This document shows positions 55,644-63,793 of a DNA stretch of 64,000 nt, in pieces. The notes under the pieces were generated by a model that did no database searches, was not told the origin of the DNA, and saw only the letters and a list, made by a program, of their open reading frames with translations. The stretch is taken from positions 366,665 through 430,664 of the forward strand of contig NZ_JAJTWU010000007.1 of the NCBI RefSeq assembly GCF_021353265.1, given 5' to 3'. How positions within the stretch are numbered: position 1 is the first letter of the stretch; each line of letters starts with the position of its first letter. Both the position numbers and the translations under genes were made by a program. This DNA is from Pelomonas cellulosilytica. Lineage in GTDB: Bacteria > Pseudomonadota > Gammaproteobacteria > Burkholderiales > Burkholderiaceae_C.

Positions 55644-56414
55644 TCACTCCTTGTAGCCGTAGGCGGCGATGACGGCCTTGGCCGGCGCGCTCTTCAGATA
55701 GTCGAGCAAGGCTTTGGCGGCGGCGCTCTTCTCGCCGGCTTTCAGCAGCACGGCGTCCTGGCGGATCTCGCCGTACAGCGACTGCGGCACCTTCCACAGC
55801 GAGCCCGTCACCGGCTTGCCCGGCACGGCCACCTGGCTCAGCGCGACGAAACCCAGTTCGGCATTGCCCGAGGCGACGAACTGGTAGGCCTGGGCGATGG
55901 AGTCCGCCGTCACCAGCTTGGGCGCGATGGCGTCGGTCAGCCCCCTGGCCTTGATCGTCTCGACGCCGGCGGCGCCATAGGGTGCGATCTTCGGATTGGC
56001 GATGGCCAGCTTGGTGAACCTGCCCGCGGCGAGCACCGCGCCCTGGTCATCCACGAGGCCCGGCGTCGCGCTCCACAGCACGAGCTGGCCGATGGCATAC
56101 GTGAAGTTGCTGCTGCTCACCGCGTGGCCCTCGGCAACGAGCTTCTTCGGCGTCTCGTCGTCGGCCGCGATCAGCACCTCGAACGGCGCGCCGCCGGCCA
56201 CGATCTGCGTGTAGAACTTGCCCGTCGCGCCGGCCGACGCCTTGACCGTGTGGCCGGTCACGGCGGTGAATCCCTCGCTGATCTTCTGCAGCGGCCCGGC
56301 AAAGTTGGCGGCCACGGCCACCAGCACCTCGTCGGCATGGGCCGGCAGCACGGCCAGGGCGGCCAGCGCAGCGGCGCATGCCGCACGGGGGAAAGAAAAG
56401 GTCAGCTTGAACAT
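55644..56414 (-). CDS. modA: Molybdate-binding periplasmic protein
   Basis: This 256-residue protein has a signal peptide (SFPRAACAAALAALAVLPAHA) and the ModA pattern: EVLVAVAANFAGPLQKISEG, VKASAGATGKFYTQIVAGGAPFEVLIAADDETPKKL and APYGAAGVETIKARG. It binds molybdate/tungstate and delivers it to ModBC. The start at 56414 is the ATG just before the signal peptide. It follows modE by 31 nt. Confidence 0.94.
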   Translation of the reverse strand: MFKLTFSFPRAACAAALAALAVLPAHADEVLVAVAANFAGPLQKISEGFTAVTGHTVKASAGATGKFYTQIVAGGAPFEVLIAADDETPKKLVAEGHAVSSSNFTYAIGQLVLWSATPGLVDDQGAVLAAGRFTKLAIANPKIAPYGAAGVETIKARGLTDAIAPKLVTADSIAQAYQFVASGNAELGFVALSQVAVPGKPVTGSLWKVPQSLYGEIRQDAVLLKAGEKSAAAKALLDYLKSAPAKAVIAAYGYKE

Positions 56415-56445
56415 GCGGTACGTCCTCGGGTGGGTCAAACAGGAT

Positions 56446-57291
56446 TCAATCGATGACGGCCAGGATGACGCTGGAGACCTTGAACGCGGCGCAGGCGCGC
56501 ACGCCCTCGGCCAGGCCCAGCGCGGGCACGGATTCACGCGTCAGCACGGCCACGGCGCTGCGGCCGCCACTCAGGTCCACCGTCACCTCGGCATTGACCG
56601 GCCCGTCGACGATGCGCGACACCGTGCCCCACAGCTGATTGCGGGCGCTCAAACGCAGCGCCGGGTCGGTGACGAGCAGCAGCGACGACGCCTTGACGAG
56701 CGCGACGACCTCGCTGCCGATCGCTAGGCCCAGCGTCTCGGCCGACTCGCGCGTGACGACGGCCACCAGCTCCAGCGCGTCGTCCAGCCGCACGCGCACC
56801 TCATAGTCCACGCGGCCTTCGCGCAGCCCGCTGACGGTGCCGACGAATTGGTTGCGTGCACTGGTGCGCACCGACATCCGGCGCAGCAGCCGCTGGAACG
56901 AGGTCGCATCGCCGCCGGGCATGTCCGCGAAGCGCTGCGACAGCCGGTCCAGCGCAGCCTGGTGCTCGGCCTCCACGGCACGGAACATCGCGATGACGCG
57001 GCGGCCATGGTCCGTCAGCCGCGTGCCGCCGCCGGCCTTGCCGCCAGTACTGCGTTCCACCAACGGCTGGTCGGCCAGGTTGTTCATCGCGTCCACCGCG
57101 TCCCACGCGGCCTTGTACGACAGCGGCACCCGCTTGGCCGCCTGCGAGATCGAGCCGCAACTGTCGATGGCCTCCAGCAGCCGCACGCGCGTGTCACCCA
57201 GGAAGGCACCAACATCGGTGGCCACCTCGATGCGGCCGGTGAAGCGTGATGGCGCCGACTTGGCGAGGCGGGGTCTGGACGTGGCGGGCAT
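56446..57291 (-). CDS. modE: Molybdate-responsive regulator ModE
   Basis: This ~281-residue protein has an N-terminal winged helix (FLGDTRVRLLEAIDSCGSISQAAKRVPLSYKAAWDAVDAM) and two C-terminal TOBE domains (SARNQFVGTVSGLREGRVDYE and SARNQLWGTVSRIVDGPVNAE), the complete ModE layout. With molybdate bound it represses mod genes. ATG 57291 is taken; a TTG at 57339 with AGGA upstream is an alternative that would add 16 residues. It heads the modE-modA-modB-modC operon and is divergent from a di-TOBE gene, with a candidate ModE site between. Confidence 0.92.
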   Translation of the reverse strand: MPATSRPRLAKSAPSRFTGRIEVATDVGAFLGDTRVRLLEAIDSCGSISQAAKRVPLSYKAAWDAVDAMNNLADQPLVERSTGGKAGGGTRLTDHGRRVIAMFRAVEAEHQAALDRLSQRFADMPGGDATSFQRLLRRMSVRTSARNQFVGTVSGLREGRVDYEVRVRLDDALELVAVVTRESAETLGLAIGSEVVALVKASSLLLVTDPALRLSARNQLWGTVSRIVDGPVNAEVTVDLSGGRSAVAVLTRESVPALGLAEGVRACAAFKVSSVILAVID

Positions 57292-57341
57292 GCGGGGCGG
57301 CGTGGTGGAATCCTGAAGGCTTTGTCGTGAAGTCGACAAGC

Positions 57342-57363
57342 GTCATATCCTGAACGATACAAC
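57342..57363. promoter_or_regulatory. Weak candidate ModE box between modE and the di-TOBE gene
   Basis: GTCATATC (57342-57349), six bases, and GATACAAC (57356-57363) form an imperfect inverted repeat. Against TATAT-N7-TAYAT it scores seven of ten (CATAT-N7-GATAC). The half-site spacing equals that of the strong box at 57855. It lies in the divergent promoter gap, where autoregulation would be expected. Confidence 0.45.
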
Positions 57364-57376
57364 CAAGTTCCGTGCC

Positions 57377-57808
57377 ATGCCCCCTCAGCACCCTGGAGCC
57401 TCCGCCGTCAACGCGCTGGACTGCACCGTCCGGCAGCTGGCCGACGGCCCCATCAATTGCGAGCTGACGCTGGCGCTGCCCGGTGGCGAGCCGTTGGTGA
57501 CCGTCGTCACGCGCGACGCGGTGCGTGCGCTGGGCCTTGCCGAAGGCGCCGCCGTGCGCGCGCTGGTGCATGCACCGTCCGTCGTGCTCGCCACAGGGGG
57601 TGGCGGGCCGCTGGCCCGCAACCAGCTACCCGGCACGGTGACGGCGCTGCACACCGGACCACTGCGCGCCGAGGTCGCCGTTGCGCTGGCCGGTGGCACC
57701 GTCGTGCTGGCCGTCGTCAGCGTCGAGGCCGTGGCTGTCCTCGGCCTGGCAGTGGGTGCCGCCGCTCAGGTGCTGATCCAGCCCAGTCAGGTCATGCTCG
57801 CAGGCTGA
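57377..57808 (+). CDS. Di-TOBE molybdate-binding protein (ModG/Mop-like)
   Basis: This 143-residue protein consists of two tandem TOBE (mop) domains: NALDCTVRQLADGPINCELT...DAVRALGLAEG and LARNQLPGTVTALHTGPLRAEV...VAVLGLAVG. Proteins with only TOBE domains assemble into oligomers that bind several molybdate ions and buffer cytoplasmic molybdate. It has no DNA-binding part. It is divergent from modE and 93 nt before a TonB-dependent receptor gene that has its own ModE box. Confidence 0.88.
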   Translation: MPPQHPGASAVNALDCTVRQLADGPINCELTLALPGGEPLVTVVTRDAVRALGLAEGAAVRALVHAPSVVLATGGGGPLARNQLPGTVTALHTGPLRAEVAVALAGGTVVLAVVSVEAVAVLGLAVGAAAQVLIQPSQVMLAG

Positions 57809-57854
57809 ACAGGGAATGGCATGCGCTGGCATGCCTGTTGCTGGATTGTCCATC

Positions 57855-57876
57855 GTTATATATCTACATACATAAC
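57855..57876. promoter_or_regulatory. ModE box before the TonB-dependent receptor
   Basis: GTTATATA (57855-57862), six bases, TACATAAC (57869-57876) is a near-perfect inverted repeat. It contains TATAT-N7-TACAT, an exact match to the E. coli ModE consensus TATAT-N7-TAYAT as I remember it. It is the most AT-rich stretch of the region and lies 25 nt before the receptor ATG, so ModE-molybdate should repress this operon. Confidence 0.82.
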
Positions 57877-57901
57877 CGACAAACCCAACAAGGCCGTCCC
57901 C

Positions 57902-59935
57902 ATGCCATTGCCTATTGCGAACACCCCGTCCCGCCTCCCGTTCCCGGCCAGCGCTGCCGGCTGCGCCGCCGCACTGCTGGCAGCCTCCCTCGCGCAGGCG
58001 CAGGGGGCCGACGCGCCTGAGCGCATTGGCACCGTCACCATCACCGGCACGCAGCCGCGCAGTGCCGACACGGCGACCGCCACCCAGCTGCGCGAGGCCG
58101 ACGCGCTGACCACCGGCGCTGCGCTGGAGCTGGTGCCCGGCGTAGTGCAAAGCAAGGTGGGGGCGCGCAACGAGCAGATGGCGTATGTGCGCGGCTTCGA
58201 CCTGCGCCAGGTACCGGTGTTCGTCGACGGCGTGCCGATCTACGTGCCGTACGACGGCTATGTGGACCTGGGCCGCTTCACGACCTTCGACCTGGCCGCC
58301 GTGCAGGTGGACAAGGGCCTGAGCTCGATGCTGTACGGCGCGAACACGCTGGGCGGCGCGATCAACCTCGTCGGTCGCCGGCCCACGCGGCCGCTGGAGC
58401 TGGAGGGCGGCAGCGGCCTGGAAGCTGGCCGCCAGCTGCAGCTGCAGTCGCACTGGGCCTACGCCAACCTCGGGCTGAGGCAGGAGCGCTTCTACGCACA
58501 GGCTAGTGTGTCAGGCTATGGCCAGAGCGCCTTCGACCTGCCGGCAGGCTTCACAGCCACCAAGGCCGAGGATGGCGGCGCTCGCGAGAACAGCTGGGCG
58601 CGCGACCGCAAGTACGCGCTCAAGCTCGGCTGGCTGCCGCAGGGCGGCGATGCGCGCGACGAAGTCAGCCTCAACGTCATCGACCAGCACGGCACCAAGG
58701 GCACGCCACCCTATGCCGGCAATGTCGCCGGCGTCACCCCTCGCTACTGGCGCTGGCCGTACTGGGACAAGCAGAGCCTCTACCTGCTCAGTCGCACGGC
58801 GCTGGGCGCGCACACGCTGACGCTGCGCGTCTTCCGCGACACCTTCCGCAACAGCCTGTTCACCTACGACGACGCGACCTACACGACGCAGAAAAAGCCC
58901 AGCTCCTTCCAGAGCTGGTACGACGACTTCAGCAACGGCGCCAGCGCGCAGTTGGACGTGGCCGCAGCGCCTGGCAACACGCTGGGCATGGCGGCGCACT
59001 GGAAGCGAGACATCCACCGCGAGCACAACGCCGGCGAGCCCGTCCGGCATTTCGACGACACGACGCAGTCGCTCGCGCTGGAAGACAGCCAGCAGCTCGG
59101 CGAGCACTTCACGCTGGTGGCCGGCCTCGGCCATGACACGCGCCGCACCAGCCAGGCGCAGGACTACAACAGCAGCACCAAGGCCGTCAGCGAGTTCGCC
59201 CACGGCGACGGCGGCACCACCAACGGCCAGCTCGCGCTCCTCGCACGGCCCAGCGAGGCGTGGCAATGGCGCGCGTCGCTGGCGCGCAAGAGCCGCTTCC
59301 CGACGATCAAGGACCGCTACTCCTACCGCCTGGGCACCGCGCTGCCCAATGCCGCGCTGAAGCCCGAGCGGGCGACACATGCGGAGCTGGCCGCCACCAT
59401 CACGCCGTGGGCCGGGCTGCAGTTCGACGCCGCGGTGTTCGCCAGCCACATCGACGACCTGATCCAGTCCGTCACCATCGCCACCGCCTGCGGCGCCAAT
59501 GCCTGCGTACAAGCGCAGAACATCGGCCGCGCACGCGCTCGCGGCGCGGAGCTGGGCTGGGACTGGAAGGCCGGCGCCTGGCGGCTGGACGGGCACTACC
59601 AGTGGCTGGACCGGCGCAACCTCAGCGCACCAACGGTCAGGCTGACCGACACGCCGCGGCAGCAACTGCTTGCCCACGTCGCGTGGCGAGTGCTGCCCGC
59701 AGTGACGCTGCATGCGAGCGCCAAGGCAGCGTCGATGCGCTGGAGCTCCAGCGACAGCCTGCAGCGCGCCGCCGGCTTTGGCTTGGCCGACCTGAAAGCG
59801 CAATGGCAGGCCAACCCGCAGCTGTCGCTAGAAGCCGGCGTGCACAACCTCAACGACCGGCTCTACGCCTACGCCGATGGCTACCCCGAACCGGGCCGGC
59901 AGTGGCTGCTGCAGGCGCACTTGAAGCTACGTTGA
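57902..59935 (+). CDS. TonB-dependent receptor under ModE control
   Basis: This 677-residue outer-membrane receptor has a signal peptide (FPASAAGCAAALLAASLAQAQ), a plug (RIGTVTITGTQPRSADTATA, LELVPGVVQSKVGARNEQMA, VRGFDLRQVPVFVDGVPIYV, LSSMLYGANTLGGAINLVGR) and a barrel ending ...WLLQAHLKLR. Length and plug style match metal-complex/siderophore receptors more than sugar receptors. The ModE box directly upstream indicates induction under molybdenum shortage. The transported species is unknown: molybdate itself or a Mo-chelate are inferences. A binding-protein gene follows 24 nt later. Confidence 0.92.
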   Translation: MPLPIANTPSRLPFPASAAGCAAALLAASLAQAQGADAPERIGTVTITGTQPRSADTATATQLREADALTTGAALELVPGVVQSKVGARNEQMAYVRGFDLRQVPVFVDGVPIYVPYDGYVDLGRFTTFDLAAVQVDKGLSSMLYGANTLGGAINLVGRRPTRPLELEGGSGLEAGRQLQLQSHWAYANLGLRQERFYAQASVSGYGQSAFDLPAGFTATKAEDGGARENSWARDRKYALKLGWLPQGGDARDEVSLNVIDQHGTKGTPPYAGNVAGVTPRYWRWPYWDKQSLYLLSRTALGAHTLTLRVFRDTFRNSLFTYDDATYTTQKKPSSFQSWYDDFSNGASAQLDVAAAPGNTLGMAAHWKRDIHREHNAGEPVRHFDDTTQSLALEDSQQLGEHFTLVAGLGHDTRRTSQAQDYNSSTKAVSEFAHGDGGTTNGQLALLARPSEAWQWRASLARKSRFPTIKDRYSYRLGTALPNAALKPERATHAELAATITPWAGLQFDAAVFASHIDDLIQSVTIATACGANACVQAQNIGRARARGAELGWDWKAGAWRLDGHYQWLDRRNLSAPTVRLTDTPRQQLLAHVAWRVLPAVTLHASAKAASMRWSSSDSLQRAAGFGLADLKAQWQANPQLSLEAGVHNLNDRLYAYADGYPEPGRQWLLQAHLKLR

Positions 59936-59959
59936 CACCGCACCGTCACAGGAGCCGCC

Positions 59960-61246
59960 ATGACTGCCATCACGATCAATCGTCGCGCCATGCTGGCGCT
60001 ATTCAGCGCGCTGGGCGCCACTCGGCCCCAGGCCGCCACGCGCACGCCCGTCGTCGTGCTGACCGCGTACCCTGAGGAGGTCACGTCCCGCTTCGAAGCC
60101 GCCTTCGAGAAGGCCGAGCCGGGCTACCGGCTACAGCTCGTCTGGCGCATGCCGCACGACGCGCTGCCCTATCTGCAGGCGCCGGGGCACAACGGCGTGG
60201 ATGTTTACTGGTCTGCGTCGCCACGCACCTATGCGGCGCTCAAGCTTGGCGGAGCGCTGCGCCGGATGGACGGCATCGAGCGCAGCGGCCTGCCCACGCG
60301 CATCGGCGGCACGGAGATCAGCGATACCGACGGCCACTACCTCGCCACCGAAGTGGCGGGCTATGGCTGGGCGCTCAACCCGGCGCGGCTCGCGGCGCTG
60401 GGCCTCGCGCAGCCGGCGGACTGGCCGGACCTCGCTCTCGCCGCGTGGCACGGCCAGGTCGTGCTTCCCGCCCCGTCGCGCGTGGGCTTCGCGCCACCGA
60501 TGGTCGACATCGTGCTGCAGGCCTTCGGCTGGGAGCGCGGCTGGGCGCTGTGGAGCGCCATCGCCGGCAACGCGGCGCTCGTCGGCGCCGGCAGCACGTT
60601 CGTCACCGACGAAGTGGCCTCGGGCCGCCGCGCAGCGGGGCTGACGATCGACTTCTTCGCCGCGGCGGCCGTGGCCAGCGGGGCCCCGCTGGCCTTCGGC
60701 TACCCGGCGCACGGCGGCATCAACCCGGCGCACATCGCCATAACGCGGGACGCCCCGCACCCCGAAGGCGCGCAGGCCTTCGTGCGCTTCATGCTGTCAG
60801 AAGACGGCCAGGCGTTGCTGGGCCACCCCCGCATCCGCAAGCTGCCGGTGCGACCCTCGGCCTATGCACGGCTGCCGGAGGGAAGCTTCAACATCTTCGA
60901 GGCCGCGCGGGCCGGCGGTTATGACTACGACAACGCCCGCGGCCAGGCACGGCTGGGGCTCATCAGCGCGCTGTTCGAGCAGGCCTTCGTGGCCGATGCG
61001 GCGGAGCATGCCGAGGCCTGGCGGCGCCTGCATGCGGCCGATGTGGGCGGCCACCCGCGCGCCGCCGAGGCGCGCGCGCTGCTGGAGGCTGCACCCGGCG
61101 CAGAGGCACTGGCGCAGGACACCGCGTTGCTGGCCAGGCTCGGCCGGCTGGAAGGCAGCACACAGGCCGCGCCATCGGACGCCGAACGCGGCTGGCGCGA
61201 CGGCGCGACGCGACGCCGCCAGCAAGCGCTGGCGCTGCTGGCATGA
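59960..61246 (+). CDS. ABC-type extracellular solute-binding protein
   Basis: This 428-residue protein has an Arg-Arg signal (ITINRRAMLALFSALGATRP, cleavage near PQAAT) and a class II binding fold of the Fe(III)/spermidine type: VVVLTAYPEEVTSRFEAAFE, NGVDVYWSASPRTYAALKLG, HPEGAQAFVRFMLSEDGQAL. The last ~100 residues form a helical extension not usual in the family. No permease or ATPase gene accompanies it. It starts with CAGGAG behind the receptor gene and overlaps the next gene by four bases, so it belongs to the ModE-controlled unit. Confidence 0.85.
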   Translation: MTAITINRRAMLALFSALGATRPQAATRTPVVVLTAYPEEVTSRFEAAFEKAEPGYRLQLVWRMPHDALPYLQAPGHNGVDVYWSASPRTYAALKLGGALRRMDGIERSGLPTRIGGTEISDTDGHYLATEVAGYGWALNPARLAALGLAQPADWPDLALAAWHGQVVLPAPSRVGFAPPMVDIVLQAFGWERGWALWSAIAGNAALVGAGSTFVTDEVASGRRAAGLTIDFFAAAAVASGAPLAFGYPAHGGINPAHIAITRDAPHPEGAQAFVRFMLSEDGQALLGHPRIRKLPVRPSAYARLPEGSFNIFEAARAGGYDYDNARGQARLGLISALFEQAFVADAAEHAEAWRRLHAADVGGHPRAAEARALLEAAPGAEALAQDTALLARLGRLEGSTQAAPSDAERGWRDGATRRRQQALALLA

Positions 61247-62628
61247 AACCCGCCATCGTCCACCGGTCCGCCCGCCGGCCTATCCACCGATGCACGCGCG
61301 TGACCGCACTGTTGATGACCGGTGCCATGCTGGGCTGGACGGTGCCCGAGGCCGCACCGGGCGAGCCGCCCTGGGTCGTGGCCGACGCATCGCCCGAGGC
61401 TTTCAGCCACCCGCTGCCCGGCCGGGCCGACGAGCCGTTCCTGCGCGGCCGCAACCTGTTCCGCCGCGCCTGGCTGGACGGCTCGCGCAGCGCCGGCGAC
61501 GGCCGGGGCCTCGGTCCGCTCTACAACCGGCTGTCGTGTGTGGCCTGCCACCCCGCCAATGGCCGCGGCCGCGCGCCGGATGGCCCCGACGCCCGCGTGC
61601 AGTCCCTGCTAGTGCGACTGTCGGTGCCCGGCACCGGACCGCACGGCGGCCAGCGCCCGCATCCAGTCTATGGTGACCAGTTCAACGAGGAGGGCGTCAT
61701 CGGCGTGCCCGGCGAAGGCCGCGTGCAGATCCGCTGGCAAGCGGTGGCGCACCGGCTGGTCGACGGCCGCATCGAGTGGCTGCGCCGACCAGCGCTCAGC
61801 TTCACCGAGCTGGGCTACGGCCCGCTGGCGGCCGACGGCAGACGCGTGCAGCTGTCGGCCCGCGTCGGCCCGGCCGTCTACGGGCTGGGCCTGCTGGCCG
61901 ACGTGCCGGAGGCCGCACTGCAGGCGCTGGCGGCCACGCCGCGGCCCGATGGCGTGCGCGGCGTGCTGAACCGCGTGTGGAACCCTGTGACCGGGCGCAT
62001 GGAGGCTGGCCGCTTCGGCTGGAAGGCCAACACGGCCGACCTGACGGCCCAGGTCGTGCAGGCCGCCGCGGGCGACCTGGGCCTGACGAGCCGCACCTTG
62101 CCCGAGGCCGGCTGCGGCCCGGCGCAGCCGGCCTGCCGTACGGCGGCGGCCACAGGTGACAGCCCCGAGCTCGACGATGCCGCCGCGCGCGACCTGGTGG
62201 CCTACATGAGCGGACTGGCCGTTCCGGCACCGCGCGGCGACGGCGAGCCGCGGATCGAACGGGGCCGGATGCTGTTCGCCGCCGCGCGCTGCACGGCCTG
62301 CCACCAACCGACGCTGCCGCAGCCCGCGGGACGCCCGCCGGTGATGCCCTACACCGACCTGCTGCTGCACGACCTCGGCGCTGGCCTGGCCGATGGCAGG
62401 CCCGACTACCGGGCCAGCGGCAGGCAGTGGCGCACTGCGCCGCTGTGGGGGCTGGGTCTGGTGCCGGTAGTGAACGAGCACGGCGACTACCTGCACGACG
62501 GCCGCGCCCGCGGCCTGCGTGAGGCCGTGCTGTGGCACGACGGCGAGGCCCGCGCCGCGCGGCTGCGCTTCGAGCGGCTCAGCGACGCGGAGCAGGGCGC
62601 ACTGCTGGCCTTCGTCGCCAGCCGCTGA
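61243..62628 (+). CDS. Diheme oxidoreductase (DUF1111-type, c-type cytochrome)
   Basis: This 461-residue exported protein has an N-terminal hydrophobic segment (~residues 19-35) and two CxxCH haem-attachment sites, CVACHP at C99 and CTACHQ at C350. The body matches the putative thiol/diheme oxidoreductase family (GRNLFRRAWLDGSRSAGDGRGLGPLYN, GRFGWKANTADLTAQVVQAA, PYTDLLLHDLGAGLADGRPD, WRTAPLWGLGL). It would transfer electrons in the periplasm. It overlaps the binding-protein gene (ATGA). Its role with a TonB receptor is unproven. Confidence 0.9.
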   Translation: MKPAIVHRSARRPIHRCTRVTALLMTGAMLGWTVPEAAPGEPPWVVADASPEAFSHPLPGRADEPFLRGRNLFRRAWLDGSRSAGDGRGLGPLYNRLSCVACHPANGRGRAPDGPDARVQSLLVRLSVPGTGPHGGQRPHPVYGDQFNEEGVIGVPGEGRVQIRWQAVAHRLVDGRIEWLRRPALSFTELGYGPLAADGRRVQLSARVGPAVYGLGLLADVPEAALQALAATPRPDGVRGVLNRVWNPVTGRMEAGRFGWKANTADLTAQVVQAAAGDLGLTSRTLPEAGCGPAQPACRTAAATGDSPELDDAAARDLVAYMSGLAVPAPRGDGEPRIERGRMLFAAARCTACHQPTLPQPAGRPPVMPYTDLLLHDLGAGLADGRPDYRASGRQWRTAPLWGLGLVPVVNEHGDYLHDGRARGLREAVLWHDGEARAARLRFERLSDAEQGALLAFVASR

Positions 62629-62642
62629 GGCGCCGAAGGGCG

Positions 62643-63302
62643 TCAGCCCCGCGCGCCGGTGCGGATCAGCGTGCCGGCGTGCTGAGCCAGGTCTGCCGCA
62701 CTTGTCTCGCGGATCAGTTGCGCCTGCGCGGCGTCACGGCCGTGCGGGTCGGCGGTGTAGACGCCATCCACGTCCTCCACGATCGTCATCCCCGCCGCGC
62801 CGAGCGCATCGGCCACGAGGAAGGCTCCCACGTCTGCGCGATGTACCGGAATGCGCGAGCCCGGGAACTCGTGATGGTGGTAGGGCGGGAAGGCGCTGCC
62901 CACGACTGCGCGCGTGGCCTGCAGGTGAATGGCGAGCTGGTTGGCGATGGTCGGGTGCTCGATGTACGAGACGCCGTCGGCCGCCAGCAGCGTGGCGAGG
63001 ATGTGGCCGTTCTGCCCGGCCTCGCTGGCCGCCAACGGCGACAGCGAGGCCACCGGCAGGCCCAGGTCCAGCCCCACGCCGTACAGGTGCCGCGCGCGGC
63101 TGCCGGCGCCGGTGAGGATGAGCAGCCGGAACTCCGGCAGCAGGCGGCGCAGCTTGCCCACCAGCGGCAGGATGGCTTCGGCGCCGCGGTCCATGATGGC
63201 GCGGCCGCCGATCTTGACGACATGCAGCCAAGGCAGCAGACGCACCGGCTTGTGGCCGGCGACGGGGCGGGTCAGCGTGCCGTCCAGCAGCGTCTGGCGG
63301 GC
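62643..63302 (-). pseudogene. mosA: mosA, molybdenum storage protein alpha subunit, deleted at both ends
   Basis: Residues readable from 63302 down match MosA of Azotobacter (remembered sequence): [50 protein letters not shown], the His-rich Mo-cluster segment [13 protein letters not shown] and [11 protein letters not shown]. The normal start and first ~15 residues are missing because the frame fuses to mosB remains at ~63300. Near the C-terminus ADLAQ runs directly into HAGTLIRTG, so ~45 residues found in complete MosA (the segment leading to VNGLVPG) are absent. A GTG at 63245 could start a 200-residue product but has no ribosome site. Confidence 0.8.
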
Positions 63303-63583
63303 AGCCCGAGCCCGGCCGCGATGGAGTACAGGTGCCGCGCCCGCGTGCCAGCGCCGGTGCCGATCAGCAGCGGCTGCAGCTTGCGCGCGGCGAGGATTTT
63401 GTCGAGCAACGGGTACACCGCCGCGCGCCCACGGTCGATGATGCTCTGGCCGCCGATCTTGACAACCGCGGCATCAGGCAGGATGCGGGAATCCGCCGCC
63501 GCGTCGGCCTGGGCCAGCAACTCGGCATTGGTAAGTGAACGCTGCATCAGCAGCGCTTCCAGCGCCGCCGTCGTGTCTTACAT
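63272..63583 (-). pseudogene. mosB: mosB, molybdenum storage protein beta subunit, nonsense at codon 2 and 3' deletion
   Basis: A perfect AGGAGG (63589-63594) stands five bases before an ATG (63581-63583), but the second codon is TAA (63578-63580). Translation continued past it reads DTTAALEALLMQRSLTNAEL, the expected MosB N-terminus, then [20 protein letters not shown] and [20 protein letters not shown]. Homology stops after GLGLPA (~63296), where the frame joins mosA sequence and ends at TGA (63272-63274). About two thirds of MosB is missing. An internal ATG at 63547 could start only a 91-residue stub. Confidence 0.8.
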
Positions 63584-63793
63584 GAAGACCTCCTACTGAC
63601 GATCTGGAACGCCAGGCTCCGACTGGCGACGCGGGCAACTAGCGCGCCGCGTGACATCAATATCGACGATTTGCGCGGCGGCTCAGGCGAGTCGGGCCGT
63701 GGCGCACAACGCTGTCGCAAAACTCCGATACGAAGCGCGCTTCACCACGGTGCACGCGGCCGGCGTCGACTGGCTGTCGATACAGCCCAGCCG

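Noticed and set aside
63272..63302. Programmed frameshift joining mosB and mosA into one functional protein
   Set aside because: The junction lacks a slippery heptamer, and two thirds of MosB and the start of MosA are missing, with a stop at mosB codon 2; decay (or an assembly error) is simpler.
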